The notes below the pieces were generated by a model, which was not told the origin of the DNA, did no database searches, and saw only the letters and a list, made by a program, of their open reading frames with translations. From Flavobacteriaceae bacterium UBA6231 (GTDB taxonomy: Bacteria; Bacteroidota; Bacteroidia; Flavobacteriales; Flavobacteriaceae): a DNA stretch of 5,685 nt. Where the stretch lies: assembly GCA_002441545.1 (NCBI GenBank), contig DJWL01000054.1, positions 1 through 5,685 on the forward strand, given 5' to 3'. The position numbers and the translations under genes are program-made. Positions within the stretch are counted from its first letter, which is position 1, and every line of letters begins with the position of its first letter. This document shows positions 1 to 5,545 of this stretch, piece after piece.

Positions 1-28
1 CTTCGCCAAGCCCGAAAACGTTACCGCC
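1..28. repeat. 3' part of an attC-like palindromic site (partial)
   Basis: Bases 1-22 are identical to 5654-5675 inside site B, so the window opens inside a third copy of the same kind of palindrome. The visible part has the right inner arm (CCAAGCCCG), the spacer AAAAC, and the right outer box GTTACCGCC at 20-28. That box is the exact reverse complement of GGCGGTAAC at the left edge of site A (4111-4119). By analogy with integrons, the box belongs to the unit that starts here rather than to the site's own cassette. The left half of the site lies outside the window, so its fold cannot be checked. Confidence 0.75.
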
Positions 29-624
29 AATGGTAAAAAAGATAGTGCAAATGACTAATTTTGACCAAAAAATAACGGACAATGCAGTAATGAAACTTAC
101 GAGCAGACATAAAAACGGGCGACACGCAAGCCGACCCGAAAAAGATTTAATTTTTGCCCCACCGCACTTTTTAAAAAGGACAAAAAACAAAAAAGAATTA
201 CCACCGCTCAATTTTTTGTCACGGTTTTTGTGCCACGCTTCGTTTAGCACATTTGCAGGTTAAATTTTTTAATGCGTAGAAAAAATACGCATTAAAAAAT
301 TTTGCTTTGCACCACCTACAAAAGAGCTAAACCCTACCCGCAAAACAAAAACAAGTGCCAAAAAATTACCCACCGATTTAGACCAATTTTAATTTACTCA
401 CAGTCTCAAAATAACAAGATAAGAATTATAGAACGCTGTTAAATTAGAACTAATGATGAAAGATAATAATACTAAATAACCGATATTTTGGAATATATTT
501 GTAAATAATTTTAAACTAATAACGTATAAGAAAACTAAATTAAAATATTGATATAGCGTAATGCTATAATTCTGGTTACAGAAAACGACCAATTTTTATT
601 ATCAGACCAAGAATTAAGCAGAAT
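29..624. other. Noncoding AT-rich region with palindromic DNA
   Basis: I see no credible gene here. Short open frames at 30-263 (+) and 398-592 (-) have low-complexity composition and no recognisable domain, and the first runs through a large inverted repeat. Contents are the start of unit 1, a 17-base stretch at 141-157 repeated in inverted orientation at 3987-4003, the palindrome at 210-367, and a small hairpin at 552-568 (TATAGC, GTAAT, GCTATA). A promoter for the downstream response regulator should lie near the end of this stretch. TATATTTG at 494-501 fits the Bacteroidota -7 consensus, but no TTG sits at the right distance upstream, so I do not call it. Confidence 0.6.
210..367. repeat. 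Large imperfect palindrome (cruciform-like)
   Basis: Three nested arm pairs are visible. The inner arms 262-278 and 286-302 are a perfect 17-bp inverted repeat around the 7-base loop GAAAAAA. The middle arms 244-260 and 314-330 match at 14 of 17 positions. The outer arms 210-231 and 345-367 match over most of their length with one gap. The structure lies between an attC-like end and the first gene, and is flanked by AT-rich DNA without genes. A related but shorter palindrome occurs at 3860-3946. Its role is unknown; it could be a dispersed noncoding element or a remnant of a mobile one. Confidence 0.7.
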
Positions 625-723
625 GCTCACCTATGGGGTGGGCTTCTCTTATTTCGGTCTGTGGGTACTTGGTCGTACCTCTGTAACGGATAAGTGTAAG
701 TACCACCCCTCTTTTTTGAGGGG
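625..723 (+). promoter_or_regulatory. Candidate structured RNA leader of the response regulator
   Basis: This stretch is clearly richer in G and C than its surroundings and is full of complementary segments. Local helices are GCTCACC 625-631 with GGTGGGC 637-643 (one wobble), GGTAC 664-668 with GTACC 675-679, and CCCCTC 706-711 with GAGGGG 718-723 around six Ts. Competing long-range helices are GGGGTGG 635-641 with CCACCCC 703-709, and 661-670 with 698-706 (nine pairs, one bulged G). The sets exclude each other, which is the topology of an attenuator or riboswitch-like leader. It ends 25 bases before the ATG. The last hairpin lacks a good U-tract, so a classical terminator is doubtful. I cannot assign it to a named RNA family. 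Confidence 0.4.
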
Positions 724-748
724 ATTTATTAACCCAAATAACCCCATT

Positions 749-1114
749 ATGATTAAAGTATTATTGGTCGATGATAGTGCTATTATTAGAAAATCTATTA
801 AATCTATCCTCGATAATCAACCCGAAATTCAAGTAATTGGAGAATGTAAAGACGGTAAAGAAGTTATTCCATTTCTGCAACACTTTAAACCTGATGTTAT
901 TTTAATGGATTATCGTATGCCCATAGTAAATGGTATTGAAGCCACAAAACTAGTCATAGAATTATTTCCAGAAATAAAAATTATAGGTTTCTCTTGTGAT
1001 GATGATTCAACAACAAAAGAAGCTTTTTTTAAAAGTGGAGCAGTTGAATTTTTATCAAAATATGAAACAGACTACAAAACTCTTGTTTTTAAAATAACCA
1101 ACTTACTTGTTTGA
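749..1114 (+). CDS. Single-domain response regulator (CheY-like receiver)
   Basis: This is a 121-residue receiver domain with no output domain, as in CheY- and Spo0F-type proteins that act through protein contacts. All phosphorylation-site residues are present: acidic pair D8-D9 (LLVDDS), phospho-acceptor D54 (LMDYRMP), the small hydroxyl residue S82 (GFSCD) and K104 (LSKYE). It would be cytoplasmic and phosphorylated by a histidine kinase that is not in this window. I chose the ATG at 749 because the receiver fold begins at residue 2. The frame is open further upstream to 623, but that part falls in the structured leader and does not look like protein. The 3' end overlaps the convergent gene by 12 bp. 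Partner and output are unknown. Confidence 0.9.
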   Translation: MIKVLLVDDSAIIRKSIKSILDNQPEIQVIGECKDGKEVIPFLQHFKPDVILMDYRMPIVNGIEATKLVIELFPEIKIIGFSCDDDSTTKEAFFKSGAVEFLSKYETDYKTLVFKITNLLV

Positions 1115-1309
1115 ATAAAGTTTTTTCAGACCCCAAACAAGTGTTGTAATAGCAGATAGACCAATTAAAATTCTCAAAAAGTCTGTTCCGATTGTTCGTT
1201 CTTCTCCCATTACCATTTGAATAATGTCTTTACCAACTGTTCCATTTAAAACAGCGTTCATTGCTCCGAATACGGTCAAGAATAAGCAAATTGTTAAAAT
1301 TGTTTTCAT
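1103..1309 (-). CDS. Small two-helix membrane protein, weakly DUF378-like
   Basis: This 68-residue protein has two hydrophobic segments, at about residues 4-20 and 45-60, separated by a short polar stretch, and a basic C-terminus (LKKLYSNK). The first segment can also be read as a signal-like N-terminus. The layout, with a GxxN motif ending the first helix (FGAMNAVLNG), a charged loop, then a helix with RILIGLSA, recalls the DUF378/YuzA group of small membrane proteins, but the similarity is loose and judged by eye. It is convergent with the response regulator, overlapping it by 12 bp, and lies 51 bp downstream of the S41 peptidase gene on the same strand, so it could share that transcript. 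Function unknown. Confidence 0.55.
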   Translation of the reverse strand: MKTILTICLFLTVFGAMNAVLNGTVGKDIIQMVMGEERTIGTDFLRILIGLSAITTLVWGLKKLYSNK

Positions 1310-1360
1310 AAGTGTATATTTTTATATTAAGTAATGAATATGATTAATCTGTTGTTTTTT

Positions 1361-2776
1361 CTATTGCGTTTTTTTTAAAATATTTAAAACTTCTTCCAAC
1401 CAAATTTTATCAAAATTTAATACTACATCAGGAAGAATACCAGTATTATCTATTGCATTTTCAGGAATACGTCTTGAACGAGAAGTTGAATAACCTAATA
1501 AATACGGCATACAATTCAAATCAACTGTACGCATATTTGAATAATCTAAAACCCCTGCCGTAGGTTTACCAAATATAATTACCTTTTTACTTTGTTTGGC
1601 TGCCAAAATAAATTGTTCTGTTGAACTTGCACAGTCTTCGTCAATTAATATAGCGACCTTTCGAGGAAAAACATAAGCTACTTGTAAGGTGGTATCTATT
1701 TCATCATTTCCTATGTTAATAAATTTAGTCGGGTTTTGGCTCATTTGAGTAATTACATCGGCAATGCTTTTCTTTACATCCTCGGGAAGTTTCGGATTTT
1801 CATCTATAACTTTTTGCCATGACTTTATATTGTCTGGCGTTGAGAACACATCAGTACCTACTGTTTTTATAGGGTTTGTATAAATAAACGGTAAAAGCGG
1901 ACTGTAAGAGAAATCACTCCCTCCACCGTTATACCTAACATCAATTATCAAATACGGTTTGGATTTTATTTTATGCTCATTTGATTTAATTTCGGAAATT
2001 ATTTTTTTCGCAAAACGGTCGTGAAATGATTTAATTCTCAAATAAGCCGTACTGTCGTCAATATCTTTATAATAAACAGCTTTACTTTTGTTTTCAAGCT
2101 TACTAAATGGTTCGTTATCGTTTTGGGTAAGATTCTCAAAAATACTTGATTTGATAAAATCTTTTGGGTTGAATTTTCCGTCTTTTATAGTATATTCCAT
2201 GATACTTGGTTGATGATTACCCAAGTAATAAAGAGCGTTATATTTATCTTTTTCAATATGCTTTAGTTCAACTTTTACTTGTCCTGCTTTCCATGATTTT
2301 GATTTTGCACTAATGATAATTCCTACATAATCACGAAAATTAGTTTCATTTTTAATAATTGCTATTTTGTAACCTTTATATTGAGATAAATAAATACCTT
2401 CAACATCATTTACAGACTTATTTTCTAATGTGCTTAAAAGTTCTGGTGTTAATAAAATTTCTTCGATAGAATCACTTATACTTTTAAGTGGTTTAGGTAT
2501 AAGTCTAGTATGCCCATCATTAAAATAATTCAGCCAATTTTGAATTGCCCAATAACAATAATTTGAATTTGAAACGGTTTGAGTTTGTTTTAATATATCT
2601 TCGCTGAAAGTGATATAGGTTTGCTTGTTTATATCAGTTATCTTATCATTAAAACCTGCATAATTTTTTTCTATGAAATCCTTAATAAAAAGAAATTCTT
2701 TATCACAATCGCAATTTTGAGCAAATACATTACAACATAAAAATATTACAGCTATTGAAATACAGATTCTTTTCAT
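1361..2776 (-). CDS. Secreted S41-family serine peptidase, tricorn-like
   Basis: This is a 471-residue exported protease-like protein. Residues 1-19 form a signal peptide (KR, then a hydrophobic core, then NVFA before Q20), typical of signal peptidase I processing in Bacteroidota. FNDGHTRL at 85-92 contains H89, matching the His of the DGHT motif of tricorn/S41B-type enzymes. The C-terminal S41 fold starts near 242 (STAYLRIKSF), with LIIDVRYNGGG at 276-286, the nucleophile region DCASSTEQF at 381-389 (S384 or S385) and GKPTAG at 403-408. A PDZ domain is not obvious, and no Lys sits at the usual CtpA position, which favours the Ser/His type. It starts 20 bases after the radical SAM gene on the same strand, so the two probably form one transcript. 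The substrate is unknown. Confidence 0.88.
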   Translation of the reverse strand: MKRICISIAVIFLCCNVFAQNCDCDKEFLFIKDFIEKNYAGFNDKITDINKQTYITFSEDILKQTQTVSNSNYCYWAIQNWLNYFNDGHTRLIPKPLKSISDSIEEILLTPELLSTLENKSVNDVEGIYLSQYKGYKIAIIKNETNFRDYVGIIISAKSKSWKAGQVKVELKHIEKDKYNALYYLGNHQPSIMEYTIKDGKFNPKDFIKSSIFENLTQNDNEPFSKLENKSKAVYYKDIDDSTAYLRIKSFHDRFAKKIISEIKSNEHKIKSKPYLIIDVRYNGGGSDFSYSPLLPFIYTNPIKTVGTDVFSTPDNIKSWQKVIDENPKLPEDVKKSIADVITQMSQNPTKFINIGNDEIDTTLQVAYVFPRKVAILIDEDCASSTEQFILAAKQSKKVIIFGKPTAGVLDYSNMRTVDLNCMPYLLGYSTSRSRRIPENAIDNTGILPDVVLNFDKIWLEEVLNILKKTQ

Positions 2777-2796
2777 GATTTAAACGGAGAAAAAAA

Positions 2797-3714
2797 TTAT
2801 AGTGAAATGGGATTATCAAATTTTCCAGCATCTTTATAAGGAACAGCTAATTTTTCTAATGCTAATGCTTGAAGAGGACAGCCTTTATCTTTAGAAAAAA
2901 TCCATTTTGATAATTTATCACTATCCAACTCCATAGTACCATCCGAGTTTAACTTTCCTATGTTATTTATATCATCTTTTAGTGCTACTGTACATTTCTG
3001 CAATGTACCATCGGCTCTTATTATAAAACTATTAGCTTTAGAGGCGTAGCAAACATAATCTGCCTCTCGACCCTTCTTAGTAGCAGAATTATCAATTTTT
3101 TCTTTGTTATTATTATTCAAATCGGTTAGACCACTTTCTTCGGTATGAGTAAGCCCAAAAGAATCAACCATGACATTTAATTCTTCCAATTGATTCTTTT
3201 GTGTAAGAATAAGCTCAGGTCGTCCCCAAATAGGATGAAAGTGAATTTTAAATCGACTATCATTTAAACAAATAGCATACGCCTCATTTTTAATAAAACT
3301 TTTAACTCCTTCAAAATTGGAATCGGAAACATTAAGCCTAATAATACATTCAAAATGATAAGGCGATTTTTTCATCATTTTAATATTACCAATAATCTTA
3401 TCAAATGTCGATTTACCATTAATGGCAGGTCTTAACTTATCATGTGAGTCTTTATTACCATCAATTGTTATTTGATAATTAGTTATACCTTTTTGGAAAA
3501 TATTATCAAAAGTCTTTTTATCAAGTGTGTAGCCGTTTGTTGTAATATTTCCATGATATTTTACTCCATGTTCTTCACATAATTCCTTTGCCCATATTGT
3601 TAAATCCAAAACACCTGATTTGTTCAATAAAGGTTCTCCACCAAAATATGAGATAGCTAAATGTTTAATTTCTGGAATGCGTTTTAAAATAAGATTCTTA
3701 ACACCTATTACAAC
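2797..3714 (-). pseudogene. Radical SAM/SPASM protein lacking its N-terminal iron-sulfur motif
   Basis: The open frame resembles Bacteroidota radical SAM/SPASM peptide maturases. Reading upstream of the TTG at 3627 gives YFGGEPLL, the GGE motif that binds the SAM amino group, followed by NITTNGYTL and YQITIDG further in. The C-terminal part has VCYASK, LQKCTV and GCPLQAL, a Cys pattern of a reduced SPASM-type domain. The CxxxCxxC cluster motif that normally lies before GGE is absent. The frame is closed by two consecutive stops (TAG TAA, 3715-3720) only about 26 codons upstream of GGE. Without that cluster the protein cannot act as a radical SAM enzyme, so I call it 5'-truncated. A short non-catalytic product from an internal start remains possible. 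It precedes the S41 peptidase by 20 bp. Confidence 0.8.
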
Positions 3715-3717
3715 TTA

Positions 3718-3804
3718 CTACAACGAAAATACACTTTTTTTGTTACATTTACTCTTAACAGAATTTTTATTTGATACGGAATTAATATTTGAGAGTATTA
3801 TCAT
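3718..3804 (-). CDS. 28-codon ORF upstream of the truncated radical SAM gene
   Basis: The ATG at 3802-3804 opens a 28-residue frame rich in Ser, Asn and Lys, with one Cys (KSKCNKKSVFSL at the end), closed by TAG TAA. It is in the same frame as the radical SAM remnant that starts right after the stops. Radical SAM maturases are often preceded by short precursor peptides, so position and length fit such a role. There is, however, no recognisable leader motif, no ribosome site and no clear promoter. It may equally be chance, or debris of the missing 5' end of the radical SAM gene. Confidence 0.2.
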   Translation of the reverse strand: MIILSNINSVSNKNSVKSKCNKKSVFSL

Positions 3805-4104
3805 AATTCTAAAAAGAAAAATACTATTTTGAAAATAACATATCCCAATGCTTCTTTCTGTCATATTTTTTGTGCCTACACACTTTTAGCACATTGCCGT
3901 CCTCGTTCCTGCGGGCTAAGCCTACACTCAAACAAAAAGATATGCCAAAATCCATCACACGAAATAAAAATAAATTCCCTCGCTTCGCAAAAATTAAATC
4001 TTTCCCGACCGCTCATATCCGACAGAAAAAAATCGTTTTTTAGAGACAGGGAAACGGACTTAAAAAACTTGTGAAGCATGGTTGACACTGATACGAAAGA
4101 CAGA
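3805..4104. other. Noncoding region before site A
   Basis: About 300 bases without a convincing gene. Overlapping open frames on both strands (3829-4074 +, 3876-4121 -) have no domain and cross a palindrome, so I treat them as chance. It holds an imperfect inverted repeat at 3860-3946 and the 17-base segment 3987-4003, which is the reverse complement of 141-157. Part of the stretch (TTTTTGTGCC, then TTTTAGCACATT, 3867-3895) closely resembles 225-254 near the other end of the unit. Thus both ends of unit 1 carry related noncoding DNA. Confidence 0.55.
3860..3946. repeat. Imperfect palindrome related to that at 210-367
   Basis: The outer arms 3860-3873 and 3932-3946 pair with one bulge and one mismatch (GTCATAT and T-run against A-run and ATATGCC). 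The inner arms TTAGC 3886-3890 and GCTAA 3915-3919 also pair. GCCTACAC occurs directly in both halves (3875-3882 by its core, and 3920-3927). The shared pieces TTTTTGTGCC and TTTAGCACATT link it to the larger palindrome at the start of the window. Function unknown. Confidence 0.5.
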
Positions 4105-4110
4105 ACCACA

Positions 4111-4245
4111 GGCGGTAACATGGGCTAAAATCAAGTGGGCGTTTGTAGGTTATTAAACTTTAGTACTTTTTATCTACTTTTGTAGTGGCGGATAGGTATG
4201 TGCTTCCTAATGCTCACCAGCTTCTAGCCCAAGCCCGTTAGTGGC
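4111..4245. repeat. attC-like folded site A (between units 1 and 2)
   Basis: A 135-bp imperfect palindrome. The left outer box is GGCGGTAAC (4111-4119) and the right outer box GTTAGTGGC (4237-4245), with the AAC/GTT core paired. The inner arms TGGGCTA (4121-4127) and TAGCCCA (4225-4231) are exactly complementary, and GTGGGCG (4135-4141) can pair with TGCTCAC (4211-4217) with wobbles. The middle holds a small hairpin CTAC-TTTT-GTAG (4174-4185). Site B has the same plan, with the shared pieces AACAyGGG, AAGTGG and AAGCCCG and almost the same length. Outer-arm sequences differ from B, while each matches the far end of its own unit. This resembles integron attC sites, in which the outer box is split between neighbouring cassettes. 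Confidence 0.7.
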
Positions 4246-4261
4246 AAGGCTATGACGACAC

Positions 4262-4289
4262 AACCCGACAGAGAAATCGGGTTCTTTTT
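4262..4289 (+). terminator. Rho-independent terminator upstream of the arsR promoter
   Basis: The perfect 7-bp stem AACCCGA (4262-4268) / TCGGGTT (4277-4283) with an 8-base loop is followed by CTTTTT. It terminates plus-strand transcription entering from unit 1 or site A, 20 bases before the operator. The other strand has no U-tract, so it is one-directional. It insulates the operon from upstream read-through. Confidence 0.85.
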
Positions 4290-4299
4290 GATAATCTGT

Positions 4300-4319
4300 A
4301 TTTAAGTAGTTGCTTAAAT
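4300..4319. promoter_or_regulatory. ArsR-family operator (inverted repeat)
   Basis: Perfect 7-bp inverted repeat ATTTAAG (4300-4306) / CTTAAAT (4313-4319) around TAGTTG. AT-rich palindromes of this size next to the regulator's own start are typical binding sites of ArsR/SmtB repressors. It spans the TTG (-33) element, so bound repressor would block RNA polymerase and autoregulate the operon until metal releases it. Confidence 0.75.
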
Positions 4320-4339
4320 AAACAAATTGACTATCTTTG
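4310..4339 (+). promoter_or_regulatory. Bacteroidota-type promoter of the arsR-merTP operon
   Basis: TTG at 4310-4312, 19 bases, then TATCTTTG at 4332-4339 matches the Bacteroidota primary sigma consensus TTG-N(about 19)-TAnnTTTG. The -7 box ends only four bases before the arsR ATG, so transcription should begin at or very near the start codon. The mRNA would be leaderless or nearly so, which agrees with the absence of a ribosome site. Confidence 0.8.
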
Positions 4340-4343
4340 CACT

Positions 4344-4718
4344 ATGGACAATAATTCTTGCATAAGACAACAAGCGGACATTAAACAAATAAACCGTTGT
4401 AAAGACCGAGTTTCAGAACTCAACGGCTCGTTTGACTATTTATCGAACGGACTTGAATTGGCGGGAAACAACGTAAGACTGAAAATTCTCTTTCTACTTT
4501 ATGAAGAAAAACGACTTTGTGTTTGCGACATCAGCGACATTCTCGGTATGACAATTTCGGCAGTTTCTCAACACTTGCGAAAACTTAAAGACCGAAAACT
4601 AATTGAAACCGAACGAGAAGCTCAAACCATTTTTTACTCATTGACAAAGGAGTATGAAAAAATGTTGAAACCGTTTTTTAAAATTCTTGATGAAAACAAA
4701 ATCTTGGAAACAATATGA
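4344..4718 (+). CDS. ArsR/SmtB-family metal-responsive repressor, CadC-like cysteines
   Basis: A 124-residue winged-helix repressor. LCVCDISDILGMT at 58-70 is the helix before the DNA-reading helix TISAVSQHLRKLKD (70-83), and the wing follows near 85-98 (LIETEREAQTIFYSL). C59 and C61 match the CxC of CadC-type regulators, and the N-terminal extension supplies C6 and C19, so a four-thiolate site for a soft metal such as Hg, Cd or Pb is plausible. Apo-protein should bind the palindrome at 4300-4319 and repress its own operon. It overlaps merTP by 4 bp (ATGA), so the two are translationally coupled. The operon content suggests that Hg(II) is the inducer; this is inference. The ATG is fixed by the promoter just upstream. 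Confidence 0.93.
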   Translation: MDNNSCIRQQADIKQINRCKDRVSELNGSFDYLSNGLELAGNNVRLKILFLLYEEKRLCVCDISDILGMTISAVSQHLRKLKDRKLIETEREAQTIFYSLTKEYEKMLKPFFKILDENKILETI

Positions 4719-5314
4719 AAACAGACAATAAACTAATCGGTGCAGGACTTTTGACAGCTATTGCAGCTTCATTATGTTGCATTACACCTGTTTTAGCTCT
4801 AATAGCAGGAACAAGCGGACTTGCGTCAACTTTTTCTTGGCTTGAACCTTTCAGACCGTATTTTATCGGCTTGACAATTTTGGTGCTTGGATTTGCTTGG
4901 TATCAAAAATTGAAACCTAAAAAGCAAATTGACTGCAACTGTGACACGGAAGAAAAACCAAAATTCATTCAGTCAAAAATGTTTTTAGGAATTATTACTG
5001 CATTTGCAATTGTTATGCTTGCCTTTCCTTACTATTCAAGCATTTTCTACCCAAAGACAGAAAAGCAAATCATCGTAGTTGACAAATCAAATGTGCAAAA
5101 AGTGGAATTTACAATTAGCGGAATGACTTGTGCAAGTTGCGAAGAACACGTTAATCACGAAGTAAATAAATTGACAGGAATAATAAGTTCAAACGCTTCT
5201 TATGAAAATGGAAATGCAATCGTAGAATTTGACAACTCAAAAACAAATATTTCTGAAATTGAAAAAGCAATAAACTCAACAGGATATTCCGTAACCGACA
5301 AAAAAGAAAATTAA
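4715..5314 (+). CDS. merTP: MerTP mercuric ion transporter (MerT-MerP fusion)
   Basis: A 199-residue fusion of the MerT permease and the MerP Hg-binding domain, a form found in Bacteroidota. The MerT part has three membrane helices (about 8-32, 47-64, 89-108). The vicinal pair C21-C22 lies in helix 1 (SLCCITP), and C74 and C76 (DCNCD) lie in the loop between helices 2 and 3, matching the two cysteine pairs that relay Hg(II) inward. Residues 128-195 are a heavy-metal-associated domain with GMTCASC (136-142). Because the domain is tethered after helix 3, it should lie on the periplasmic side and hand Hg(II) to C21-C22. The gene is coupled to arsR and followed after 1 bp by the next gene. No mercuric reductase is nearby to use the imported ion. 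Confidence 0.93.
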   Translation: MKTDNKLIGAGLLTAIAASLCCITPVLALIAGTSGLASTFSWLEPFRPYFIGLTILVLGFAWYQKLKPKKQIDCNCDTEEKPKFIQSKMFLGIITAFAIVMLAFPYYSSIFYPKTEKQIIVVDKSNVQKVEFTISGMTCASCEEHVNHEVNKLTGIISSNASYENGNAIVEFDNSKTNISEIEKAINSTGYSVTDKKEN

Positions 5315-5315
5315 A

Positions 5316-5522
5316 ATGGAAATCAAATTACAATCAACAATCACTTGCCCCAACTGCGGACACAAGAAAGAAGAAACAATGCCGACAGACGCTTGTCAAT
5401 ATTTTTACGAGTGTGAAAAATGCAAACAAGTTCTTAAACCAAAACAAGGCGACTGCTGTGTTTATTGCAGTTACGGAAGTGTTGCTTGTCCGCCAATTCA
5501 GCAAGACAAAAAATGTTGCTAA
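5316..5522 (+). CDS. GDCCVxC domain small Cys-rich protein
   Basis: A 68-residue protein with 11 cysteines: CPNCGHKK (C11, C14), C27, CEKC (C33, C36), GDCCVYC (C47, C48, C51), C58 and a terminal CC (C67, C68). The first four paired cysteines look like a zinc ribbon. The GDCCVYC motif defines the family named GDCCVxC domain-containing (seleno)protein, which often accompanies mer-type genes. Here all positions are Cys and the stop is an ordinary TAA, so this copy is not a selenoprotein. It is probably cytoplasmic and may bind or buffer Hg(II) delivered by MerTP; that role is inferred from context and cysteine content. It is the last gene of the operon and ends 23 bases before site B. Confidence 0.9.
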   Translation: MEIKLQSTITCPNCGHKKEETMPTDACQYFYECEKCKQVLKPKQGDCCVYCSYGSVACPPIQQDKKCC

Positions 5523-5545
5523 TGGACAGAAAACAAAGAAGCCCA

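Larger units (their letters stand above)
21..4237. mobile_element. Cassette-like unit 1 between two attC-like sites
   Basis: The unit is delimited by an integron-style cut between G and TT of the GTT boxes at 20-22 and 4237-4239. Its 5' end (GTTACCGCC, AA, TGGT at 20-34) is complementary to its 3' end (ACCA, CA, GGCGGTAAC at 4105-4119), as expected if the two ends were joined in a circular form. It contains a response regulator on the plus strand and a small membrane gene, an S41 peptidase and a truncated radical SAM gene on the minus strand, plus long noncoding flanks. About 4.2 kb and mixed gene orientation are unusual for an integron cassette, so it may be a fusion of several units. The boundaries are inferred from the sequence pattern; no recombinase is seen. 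Confidence 0.5.

Noticed and set aside
30..263. 77-residue plus-strand ORF
   Set aside because: Low-complexity basic protein without a domain, running into the palindrome at 210-367; treated as chance.
548..570. TTGATA/TATAAT promoter for the response regulator
   Set aside because: The spacing is only 11 bases and the organism appears to use the Bacteroidota consensus instead.
398..592. 64-residue minus-strand ORF
   Set aside because: Hydrophobic appearance follows from AT-rich codons; no domain, ribosome site or conserved context.
623..748. N-terminal extension of the response regulator (start at 623)
   Set aside because: The receiver domain begins at the ATG at 749; the extra 42 residues match no receiver feature and fall in DNA full of helices.
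1105..1142. Bidirectional terminator between the convergent genes
   Set aside because: ACTTGTTTG and CAAACAAGT form a perfect 9-bp inverted repeat, but the loop is 20 bases, it lies inside coding ends, and neither strand has a T-tract after it.
3829..4121. Overlapping ORFs on both strands before site A
   Set aside because: They cover a noncoding stretch with a palindrome, overlap each other almost fully, and show no recognisable domain.
4175..4182. Promoter -7 box TACTTTTG inside site A
   Set aside because: The nearest upstream TTG (4143-4145) is 29 bases away, too far for the usual 19 or so, and a terminator follows at 4262-4289.
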